This document shows positions 1 to 5,892 of a stretch of 6,468 bases of DNA, one piece after another (the stretch's first letter is position 1; every line of letters begins with the position of its first letter). A program made the translations under genes and the position numbers. The notes under the pieces were generated by a model. That model did no database searches, was not told the origin of the DNA, and saw only the letters and a list, made by a program, of their open reading frames with translations. The DNA is from Alphaproteobacteria bacterium. Its GTDB lineage: Bacteria > Pseudomonadota > Alphaproteobacteria > Puniceispirillales > Puniceispirillaceae. The stretch spans positions 1 to 6,468 of the forward strand of contig WTHV01000176.1 of NCBI GenBank assembly GCA_011525265.1, in the 5' to 3' direction.

Positions 1-50
1 ATGCCAGAGGCATATCGCCAAAATTGCGCATCGATCATGAAGAGCAAACC

Positions 51-1214
51 ATGGCGGTCTATCCCGCCCCCCTAGCCCCTCATCCCTACCCCTATCCTTT
101 CCCGATGGATAGAGAGGCTGGCATTGAGGCTTATAAGGATATGATATCTGCTGAGAGCTATCAGCAACGAAAAGAGGCCGGTGATACAAGCATTTATCAC
201 AGATATACCAATGATATGACACAAAAGCAGGGCACGGCCTCACAACCGCCTGTGCTTGCTGTTACACTTGCTAAGACTGAAAAACTCACAGCCAACATCA
301 CAAAATATGAATTACGCGCAAGTGATGGTACAGCACTACCAGCATGGCAAGCGGGCGCACATATTGATGTTGTTGTCGCCCCTGAATATCTGCGCGCCTA
401 TTCGCTATGTAGTAATCCCGCAGATCAGGATAAATATGAAATAGCTGTGTTAAATGAGACAAATGGCAGAGGCGGCTCTGCTCTTTTGCACCGCATCTTC
501 ACCCAAGGGCGCAAGCTGTTTATCTCGCCGCCTATCAACCATTTCCCCCTAGAGGAGACGGCAGACCATACGATATTGTTAGGTGGTGGCATTGGGGTGA
601 CGCCTATGATTGGATTTGCCCACCGCCTACATGATCTTGGGCGGTCATTTGAGCTTCATTATTCGGTCAAAACAAGAGACGATGTTGCCTTTGCACAAGA
701 GTGGCAAGCCTATCCTTTTGCCAAAAATGTGCATATTCATGTCTCAGATGAAGGCAGTAGGCTCGATGCAGATAGCCTATTCACAGCGCAAAAACCAACA
801 GCCGAAAATCATACTACCCATATCTATATTTGTGGGCCAGATGCTTATATGAACGCTTTGAATGACTCTGCTCTTCAAGCCGGTTTTGCAGATGAACAAA
901 TCCATATTGAATATTTCACCATCCCAGAACAGCCTGATTATGTAAATCACCCCTTCAAGCTGAAGGTGGTAAAAGACGATAAGCTGATTGATGTTGCCGA
1001 AGATGAGACAGCGGCAGATGCGCTTATTAAAAATGGCTATGCGGTCGATATTAAATGTGCTGATGGCTTATGCGGTGTCTGCCAATGTGGCTTTCTCTCA
1101 GGAGAGATTGAGCATCGCGATTATGTGCTATCTAAGAAAATGCGTGAAAGCCAATTGATCTTATGCCAGTCAAGAGCCGCTGAAAAAGATGCGGTGATTG
1201 AAATAGACTTATAG
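51..1214 (+). CDS. PDR-type oxidoreductase (FMN / NAD / C-terminal plant-type [2Fe-2S]), reductase of a Rieske oxygenase
   Basis: Cytoplasmic electron-transfer protein of the phthalate dioxygenase reductase/VanB class, passing electrons from NAD(P)H through flavin and [2Fe-2S] to a terminal oxygenase. Numbering from ATG 51 (387 residues): a flavin-binding RAYSL motif at about 115-119, the nucleotide-binding GGGIGVTPM at 178-186, ICGP at 260-263, and a C-terminal ferredoxin domain with Cys336, Cys341, Cys344 and Cys372 (C-x4-C-x2-C-x27-C). The reductase core fits one starting near Met56 (ATG 216; 332 residues, close to the usual 315-325). The preceding 55 residues are unexplained and Pro/Tyr-rich. 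ATG 51 is preferred because GAAGAG (39-44) lies 6 nt upstream, whereas ATG 216 has no visible ribosome site. TTG 24 is possible, and the frame stays open to the left edge, so a longer protein or fusion cannot be excluded. The oxygenase partner and substrate are not visible; PCA-forming O-demethylation or phthalate dioxygenation is inferred from the neighbouring lig genes. Confidence 0.9.
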   Translation: MAVYPAPLAPHPYPYPFPMDREAGIEAYKDMISAESYQQRKEAGDTSIYHRYTNDMTQKQGTASQPPVLAVTLAKTEKLTANITKYELRASDGTALPAWQAGAHIDVVVAPEYLRAYSLCSNPADQDKYEIAVLNETNGRGGSALLHRIFTQGRKLFISPPINHFPLEETADHTILLGGGIGVTPMIGFAHRLHDLGRSFELHYSVKTRDDVAFAQEWQAYPFAKNVHIHVSDEGSRLDADSLFTAQKPTAENHTTHIYICGPDAYMNALNDSALQAGFADEQIHIEYFTIPEQPDYVNHPFKLKVVKDDKLIDVAEDETAADALIKNGYAVDIKCADGLCGVCQCGFLSGEIEHRDYVLSKKMRESQLILCQSRAAEKDAVIEIDL

Positions 1215-1215
1215 G

Positions 1216-1248
1216 GGGTGAGGCAAACGGCCTCGCTCACCTCTTTTT
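1216..1248 (+). terminator. Probable rho-independent terminator between convergent genes
   Basis: Immediately after the reductase stop (1212-1214), bases 1216-1224 (GGGTGAGGC) can pair with 1230-1238 (GCCTCGCTC) around an AAACG loop, with two G-U wobbles. An alternative pairing is GGTGAG 1217-1222 with CTCACC 1236-1241. Five Ts follow at 1244-1248. The T-run orientation favours termination of the plus-strand transcript; no matching A-run lies on the other side for the minus-strand operon. The right arm overlaps the stop codon and last bases of the opposing gene. Strength is uncertain because 2-5 bases separate the stem from the T-run. Confidence 0.5.
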
Positions 1249-2151
1249 CGCCATTTGTGCTGCACGCATTTTCGCGGCAAGTTTTGAACGATCTTGCGGT
1301 ATAGCCCCGCCAAATTCCTCTGATAAACCCATATCAGCAATTCTATCTTGATAATGGGCAATGGCGCTCGACATATCATTTGATAGGCCTAACTCTTGCA
1401 ATGTTTTTGCAACCTCACGCATTTCTGCGGCACGCCGCCTGCCATGGTTGGCCGCACGCTCCATCACATAATCTGCCAAGGCAGGCATATCTGCTATGCC
1501 AAGCGTTTGCCCTGCCGAGCGCAAGATACGCTCATCCAAACCAAGACCTTGGGATGCTGTCACAGATTCTGATATCAAACATTCCATCCCTTTTATCAAG
1601 ATAGAGCGCAACATCTTTACCACACTTGCATCCCCCACGCTCTCACCCTCCCATGAATAAGAAAAAGCCAAAGAGGATAAAATCGGTGCCGCCTGTGCCT
1701 CGCATTTGCCAGCGATCAATAAAGGCGTCTTATGCCCGCGCGGATGAATTGGTGCCATAATAGCCATATCACAATAGGAAGCACCAGATGAGGCAAGATA
1801 AGATGCCGCCTCTTTCTTTGTCCCAGGTGAGACACTATTCCCATCAAAGAAGATATGCCTGTCCTCTAGATGAGGGGCAATCATTTGCGCGGCCGCTACG
1901 GCTTGATCAGCTGTGACAAGTGATAAGATGATATCGCTATTTTGTGCCAAAGCCTGTGGCGTTTTTGCCTGATGGACAAGCTTTTCATGCCCGGCAAATA
2001 GCTGGGCATGATCTGGCGCATTATCATAAGCAAAAAGTGCCACTTCTGGATTTTGCTCATGCATCGAGGCAGCAATAGCTTGGCCTGCCTCACCATAGCC
2101 AAGCAAGCCGATTGTAATAGCCTTATCTGTTCCTAGCTGCTTAATAGCCAT
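1237..2151 (-). CDS. NAD(P)-dependent beta-hydroxyacid-dehydrogenase-like protein with DUF1932 C-terminal domain
   Basis: A 304-residue soluble oxidoreductase of the 6-phosphogluconate/3-hydroxyisobutyrate dehydrogenase superfamily. The N-terminal Rossmann domain opens with GLLGYGEAG (residues 15-23). Asp43, after the second strand (LFAYD), suggests a preference for NAD over NADP, which is inference. DGNSVSPGTK at 103-112 and the helix carrying Lys179 (GDASVVKMLRS, 173-183) match the substrate and catalytic regions of this superfamily; the C-terminal part, about 195-275, is of the DUF1932 type. It is the last gene of the lig operon: its ATG lies inside the end of ligJ (11-nt overlap) with no clear Shine-Dalgarno, so translation probably depends on coupling to ligJ. 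The substrate is unknown. It is not the pathway's known dehydrogenase, LigC, which is present separately and belongs to the Gfo/Idh/MocA family. A 2-oxo or 3-hydroxy dicarboxylate connected with PCA, gallate or lignin side-chain metabolism is conceivable but unproven. Confidence 0.88.
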   Translation of the reverse strand: MAIKQLGTDKAITIGLLGYGEAGQAIAASMHEQNPEVALFAYDNAPDHAQLFAGHEKLVHQAKTPQALAQNSDIILSLVTADQAVAAAQMIAPHLEDRHIFFDGNSVSPGTKKEAASYLASSGASYCDMAIMAPIHPRGHKTPLLIAGKCEAQAAPILSSLAFSYSWEGESVGDASVVKMLRSILIKGMECLISESVTASQGLGLDERILRSAGQTLGIADMPALADYVMERAANHGRRRAAEMREVAKTLQELGLSNDMSSAIAHYQDRIADMGLSEEFGGAIPQDRSKLAAKMRAAQMAKKR

Positions 2152-3160
2152 AGGCGCTTAATCGTGGGAAAACAGCTTTTGCATTGCCAGAGAAAATCAT
2201 TTCTTTTTGGCGTGCATCCAACACATCATTCGCATCAATATAGCGTTTGGTATCATCATAATAATGACCCGTACGTGGGTCGATCCCGCGCACGGCGCCA
2301 ATCATCTCAGAGGCAAAAAGAATATTCTTTGTTGGGATAACATCAAGCAGCATATCAATCCCATCTTGATGATAAACGCATGTATCAAAATAGATATTAT
2401 TCAGCACACGCTCATCCAAATCACCAAGCCCTTTATCTTGGGCGATGCCACGGAATCTACCCCAATGATATGGCACAGCGCCCCCGCCATGGGGAATGAT
2501 AATACGCAATTCTGGAAAATCTTTGAACACATTTGAGAACATCAAATGGACAAAGGCGGTTGTATCAGCACCAAGATAATAGCTTGAAGTTGTATCAAGA
2601 GAGCTATGACACGCACCAGAGACATGAATCATAGCAGGCACATCTAATTCAACCATTTTCTCATAAAATGGATACCAATAGCGGTCACCAAGACGCGCAT
2701 CTTTCCAAAAGCCCCCTGACGGGTCAGGGTTTAGGTTGCAACCAATAAAGCCCATTTGATTGACACAGCGCTCTAACTCAGCAACTGAGGTTTCAATCCC
2801 TGTTTCAGGTGATTGCGGCAATTGACAGACAGGCACAAAATTTTTCGGGAATAAATCACAAACGCGCTTAATCAGATCATTCTGCTGCTCTGTCCATGCT
2901 TGTGAGGTTGAGGCATTGCCAACATGATGACCCATCCAGCTTGCCCGCGGTGAGAAAATTGTAACATCTGTTCCGCGATCTTGCTGCAACTTTAGCTGAT
3001 TGCTTTCAATGCTCTGTTTAATCTCATCATCAGAGACGGTAATCGTGCCCTTTTCAAAAATATGATTAGGGTTTGTTTTCAACATCTCTTTCTGCGCATT
3101 ACGATAGGTCTCAACCGCAGGGGGTGTTGTGGTATAATGGCCGTGACAATCAATGATCAT
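2141..3160 (-). CDS. ligJ: 4-oxalomesaconate hydratase
   Basis: A Zn-dependent member of the amidohydrolase superfamily (COG2159-like) that adds water to the isomerised oxalomesaconate to give 4-carboxy-4-hydroxy-2-oxoadipate, the substrate of LigK. The 339-residue length matches known LigJ proteins (about 340). The N-terminal CHGH gives metal ligands His6 and His8; His179 (AMIHVSGACH), His224 (IIPHGGG) and Glu285 (FASEMIGAVRG) align, with a one-residue shift, to the His178, His223 and Glu284 I recall for characterised LigJ. The SEMIGAV context is distinctive of this enzyme compared with ACMSD-type decarboxylases, which carry Asp at that point. The ATG overlaps the ligK stop by 4 nt (ATGA) and has a strong AGGAGG ribosome site 6 nt upstream, so the start is well supported. 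No truncation or missing key residue is seen. Confidence 0.95.
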   Translation of the reverse strand: MIIDCHGHYTTTPPAVETYRNAQKEMLKTNPNHIFEKGTITVSDDEIKQSIESNQLKLQQDRGTDVTIFSPRASWMGHHVGNASTSQAWTEQQNDLIKRVCDLFPKNFVPVCQLPQSPETGIETSVAELERCVNQMGFIGCNLNPDPSGGFWKDARLGDRYWYPFYEKMVELDVPAMIHVSGACHSSLDTTSSYYLGADTTAFVHLMFSNVFKDFPELRIIIPHGGGAVPYHWGRFRGIAQDKGLGDLDERVLNNIYFDTCVYHQDGIDMLLDVIPTKNILFASEMIGAVRGIDPRTGHYYDDTKRYIDANDVLDARQKEMIFSGNAKAVFPRLSAYGY

Positions 3161-3888
3161 TTATTGCCTCCTGTGCAATCAATGCCGTTAAATACCCCAA
3201 GGTCTGATAACTCATCCACATAAGAGAAGCCTTCTTCCTCTAGGCGCGGTCTCATATTATAAATATCTAAGCCAAGCTCACCATTGGCAAGACGCACACG
3301 CTTTGCCTCTTCATTATCTGTACGCGCCACAGCCTTGGCCAATACATCATCAGCATCGCGGCGTGCGACAACACAAACGCCATCATCATCTGCCACAATG
3401 ACATCACCGGGCATCACGACAACACCAGCACAGACAACAGGCACATTGACAGCACCAAGCGTATTTTTCACTGTGCCTTTTGATGAGATAGCCTTTGACC
3501 ATACAGGGAAGTTCATATCCGTTAAGTCGGCAATATCTCTGACACCTGCATCAATGATAAGACCTTTGATGCCGCGCGCCTGACATGAGGTTGCAAGCAA
3601 ATCACCAAAAAACCCATCCGTATTCTCAGAGGTCATCGCCACCACTAAAATATCACCTGGCTGACATAGCTCAATAGCCACATGCAACATCCAATTATCA
3701 CCTGGTTGCGCAAGGATAGTCACCGCCGTTCCGCCAATGCGTGCGCCAGAGTAAATTGGGCGCATATAGGGCTTCATAATCCCTGTACGTCCTTGTGCTT
3801 CATGCACAGTTGAGGCGCCCTGCTTTCCAAGGCTGACAGCAATTGTGCTATCGGCTCTTGTAATATTTCTGACGGCAACATGTTTCAT
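3157..3888 (-). CDS. ligK: 4-carboxy-4-hydroxy-2-oxoadipate (CHA)/HMG aldolase
   Basis: A class II, divalent-metal-dependent aldolase of the RraA-like fold that splits CHA into pyruvate and oxaloacetate, the last step of the PCA 4,5-cleavage pathway; the family also acts on 4-hydroxy-4-methyl-2-oxoglutarate and can decarboxylate oxaloacetate. In this 243-residue protein the pyruvate/metal site is visible as GDLLAT (95-100) and DAGVRD (113-118), with the Arg117-Asp118 pair equivalent to the conserved Arg-Asp of HMG/CHA aldolases. VMPGDVIVADDDGVCVV (158-174) is another hallmark of the RraA/aldolase family. The C-terminal tail (about 195-243) is present in true aldolases and absent from RraA RNase E inhibitors, which are about 160 residues. 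The start is ATG 3888 with AGGAG 9 nt upstream. It lies 22 nt downstream of ligI and overlaps ligJ by 4 nt. Confidence 0.95.
   Translation of the reverse strand: MKHVAVRNITRADSTIAVSLGKQGASTVHEAQGRTGIMKPYMRPIYSGARIGGTAVTILAQPGDNWMLHVAIELCQPGDILVVAMTSENTDGFFGDLLATSCQARGIKGLIIDAGVRDIADLTDMNFPVWSKAISSKGTVKNTLGAVNVPVVCAGVVVMPGDVIVADDDGVCVVARRDADDVLAKAVARTDNEEAKRVRLANGELGLDIYNMRPRLEEEGFSYVDELSDLGVFNGIDCTGGNK
3167..3172 (-). promoter_or_regulatory. Strong Shine-Dalgarno site for ligJ
   Basis: The minus strand reads AGGAGG here, 6 nt before the ligJ ATG at 3160 and inside the last codons of ligK. It is the best ribosome-binding site in the operon and fixes the ligJ start. Together with the ATGA overlap it suggests that ligJ can be initiated efficiently on its own as well as by ribosomes leaving ligK. 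Confidence 0.8.
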
Positions 3889-3897
3889 AACCTCTCA

Positions 3898-3902
3898 CTC
3901 CT
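3898..3902 (-). promoter_or_regulatory. Shine-Dalgarno site for ligK
   Basis: The minus strand reads AGGAG, 9 nt before the ligK ATG at 3888, within the 22-nt ligI-ligK gap. A second purine-rich GAGAGG at 3891-3896 is only 2 nt from the ATG and probably too close to serve. Confidence 0.65.
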
Positions 3903-3910
3903 GCTAGCAA

Positions 3911-4804
3911 TTAAAAGCCATAAAGGCGGGCTGGATTATCAACCAAAATCTTTTTCTGCAATGCTTCATTGCGCGCCAAAAGCGGCACAAGGTCAAGCAA
4001 ATCGCCATCATTCGGCATATGTTTTTTGATATTGGGATGCGGCCAATCTGTGCCCCACAAAATGCGATCTGGACAGATTTCAACCAATTCTTGCGCATAA
4101 GGTACAGCGTCATAGAAAGGAGGCCCTGCCACTGAAATACGTTCCGAACCACAGATTTTCACCCACCAATTATCTCGTTGGACAAACTGCTTTAGGATGT
4201 GAAAGGCTTTTTGATGCACACCCCCATTGGTTGGCACACGTCCCATATGATCGACAATAATATCCATATCAAATTTCAAAAAGAAATCTTCAAAGGCGAT
4301 AATATCTTCGGCATTCACATGAATAACAAGATGCCAGCCGAGCGGCTTAACGCGCTCTAGGACACGTTCCATCATCGCAAGGTCAGGCGTGCCACCTAAA
4401 TGAGATACAAAGTTAAAGCGCACCCCCCTGACACCACCAGCGTCAAGATCAGCAAAATCCTCATCTGAAAAACTATCATTAGCAATGCACACGCCGCGAT
4501 AGGCATCAGGACGTGTCGCAATCGCATCAAGCATTGCCCGATTATCAGGGCCATGACAGCTTGCTTGCACAATAACCGCACGTTCAATCCCAAGCTTATC
4601 ATGCAATTTGGCAAGATCATGCTTAGACCCATCAGGCGGATGATAGGTTGAGGTGGGATGATAAGGAAATTCCTCATGCGGGCCAAAAACATGGCAATGG
4701 GCATCACACGCCCCCACAGGTGCTGTAAAAGATGGTTTTTTTGTATGGGGGTCTGGCGGCATACAGCTTTTCTTGCCAGTTACGGGGTGAATTGTATCAG
4801 TCAT
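3911..4804 (-). CDS. ligI: 2-pyrone-4,6-dicarboxylate (PDC) lactonase
   Basis: Hydrolyses the lactone of PDC to 4-oxalomesaconate. It belongs to the amidohydrolase superfamily but, from what is known of Sphingobium LigI, works without metal. With the start at ATG 4804 the protein has 297 residues (SYK-6 LigI about 293). DAHCHVFGP (34-42) supplies His36 and His38; QASCHG holds Ser82; RGVRFNF is at 126-132; IVDHMGR holds His186; Arg222 lies in the GSERIS segment; and ILWGTDWPHPN carries the expected catalytic base Asp253 (Asp248 in SYK-6 by recall). At the position where I recall Tyr156 in SYK-6 LigI, this protein has His162 (VIHVNA). The start was chosen because AGAGG (4812-4816) sits 7 nt upstream. 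TTG 4822 and ATG 4819, in or beside the ligU stop, would add 5-6 residues and cannot be ruled out. Confidence 0.95.
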   Translation of the reverse strand: MTDTIHPVTGKKSCMPPDPHTKKPSFTAPVGACDAHCHVFGPHEEFPYHPTSTYHPPDGSKHDLAKLHDKLGIERAVIVQASCHGPDNRAMLDAIATRPDAYRGVCIANDSFSDEDFADLDAGGVRGVRFNFVSHLGGTPDLAMMERVLERVKPLGWHLVIHVNAEDIIAFEDFFLKFDMDIIVDHMGRVPTNGGVHQKAFHILKQFVQRDNWWVKICGSERISVAGPPFYDAVPYAQELVEICPDRILWGTDWPHPNIKKHMPNDGDLLDLVPLLARNEALQKKILVDNPARLYGF

Positions 4805-4811
4805 CTTTTTG

Positions 4812-4816
4812 CCTCT
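4812..4816 (-). promoter_or_regulatory. Shine-Dalgarno site deciding the ligI start
   Basis: The minus strand reads AGAGG, 7 nt before ATG 4804 and just after the ligU stop (TGA at 4819-4821). This spacing supports initiation at 4804 rather than at TTG 4822 or ATG 4819, both of which lie upstream of the site. Confidence 0.6.
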
Positions 4817-4818
4817 CA

Positions 4819-5892
4819 TCAAAGCTGTGCTGCAATATAGGCTTCGCCCTTAGCAATCAGGCGTGCGGTGCGCAGTAAGCCTGATTGTACAATCTCATCA
4901 TTTTCAAATGTTAATTGAACATCAAAGGTGCCACTTGGATGCTCTATGCAAAGCTGTTTGATAGCACCATCTGGTATCGTTGCAAGTTCCGCCACCGCAC
5001 TATCTGGCAAGCAAGCCGCAGATGCGGCTGTCACAGCGCCAAGTACCCCAATCGCTTTATGGCATTGTTTGGGAATAAAGGTTCTTGTGCTAAATGCGCC
5101 GCCATTTTTGGCAGGAGAGCAGAGGCACATTTTCGGAACAGCCTTATCAGTAACATCACCAAGATTCATCATAAGCCCTGCCTGAAGGCGAATAGATTCT
5201 AAGCGGCTTTTTAAATCTTCATTGGCGTTAAGCACCTCAGGGCTTTCATCACCTGTTAAGGCAAAATCTTGCGCACGCAACATCACCACAGGCATACCAT
5301 TATCAATACAAGTCACAGGCACATCATCAATCACATCATGCGCATTACCTGTCGGTAGCATCGCCCCACATAGCGCGCCTGCAAGCCCCTCATAGGTGCA
5401 GATGACAGGCGCCGAACATCCCTTTACACCATCAATAGACGCATCCCCCTCATAAACAGGCAAACCATCTTTAATCGGAAAATCCAAATGGCATAATTTA
5501 CCAGAATTCTCCATATAGACGGTGATTTTTGCATGATCACCCGTGCGTTGAACAAGCCCTGTTTCAAGGGCAAAAGCACCAACACCAGCCAGAATATTGC
5601 CGCAATTTGGCGTATCATCTAGGCGATCTTCGCCAATGATGGCTTGCACAAACAGATAATCAATATCAACGCCCGCCCGCTCAGATGGGCGAATAATCGC
5701 AATCTTGGAGCTGAGAGGATCACCCCCGCCAAGCCCATCAATTTGCCGCGCATCACCATATGCGCCCATTAGCCCCTTTAACACAGCATCGCGCTTTTCG
5801 CCTTTTTCAGGCAAGTCCGCCTCATGCAGATAAATGCCTTTAGAGCTGCCGCCACGGATTTGCAGGAAGGGGATTGCGCGCTGATTTGTCAT
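4819..5892 (-). CDS. ligU: 4-oxalomesaconate tautomerase/delta-isomerase, PrpF family
   Basis: Catalyses allylic isomerisation of (4E)-oxalomesaconate, giving the form that LigJ hydrates; the same family includes GalD of Pseudomonas putida and the aconitate isomerase PrpF. The 357 residues have the diaminopimelate-epimerase-like two-domain fold expected of PrpF proteins (about 350-390). RGGSSKG (13-19) is the N-terminal family motif. GGGDPLSSKIAII (55-67) contains Lys63 and DDTPNCGN (92-99) contains Cys97; with a three-residue shift these correspond to the Lys66 and Cys100 I recall as important in LigU. Further family motifs are PTGN (165-168) and KAIGVLGAVTAASA (279-292). PrpF itself is unlikely because no methylcitrate-cycle gene is nearby and all neighbours are lig genes. 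The ATG overlaps the ligC stop by 4 nt (ATGA) without a strong ribosome site, suggesting translational coupling. It ends 14 nt before the preferred ligI start. Confidence 0.93.
   Translation of the reverse strand: MTNQRAIPFLQIRGGSSKGIYLHEADLPEKGEKRDAVLKGLMGAYGDARQIDGLGGGDPLSSKIAIIRPSERAGVDIDYLFVQAIIGEDRLDDTPNCGNILAGVGAFALETGLVQRTGDHAKITVYMENSGKLCHLDFPIKDGLPVYEGDASIDGVKGCSAPVICTYEGLAGALCGAMLPTGNAHDVIDDVPVTCIDNGMPVVMLRAQDFALTGDESPEVLNANEDLKSRLESIRLQAGLMMNLGDVTDKAVPKMCLCSPAKNGGAFSTRTFIPKQCHKAIGVLGAVTAASAACLPDSAVAELATIPDGAIKQLCIEHPSGTFDVQLTFENDEIVQSGLLRTARLIAKGEAYIAAQL

Noticed and set aside
1..75. Short plus-strand frame beginning with ATG at base 1 and ending at TAG 73-75
   Set aside because: Only 24 residues, no recognisable features, and it overlaps the supported reductase frame; it could be the tail of an upstream gene but nothing shows that.
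2207..2536. 109-residue plus-strand open frame
   Set aside because: It lies wholly antisense to ligJ, whose product has a full set of family motifs; it has no recognisable domain and no ribosome site of note.
3284..3583. 99-residue plus-strand open frame rich in Ser, Thr, Ala and Arg
   Set aside because: It is antisense to ligK, and its biased composition is what reverse reading of an aldolase gene gives; no family resemblance.
4396..4707. 103-residue minus-strand frame with hydrophobic stretches
   Set aside because: It is a frame-shifted shadow inside ligI; the hydrophobicity comes from reading the coding strand in another frame, and ligI is intact.
4915..5202. Two overlapping plus-strand frames of 85 and 95 residues
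   Set aside because: Both are antisense to the well-supported ligU and have no domain or motif.
4819..5892. Possibility that the PrpF-family gene is a methylcitrate-cycle PrpF
   Set aside because: No prpC, prpD or acnD-like gene is nearby and every flanking gene is a PCA 4,5-cleavage enzyme, so the oxalomesaconate isomerase role is far more likely.
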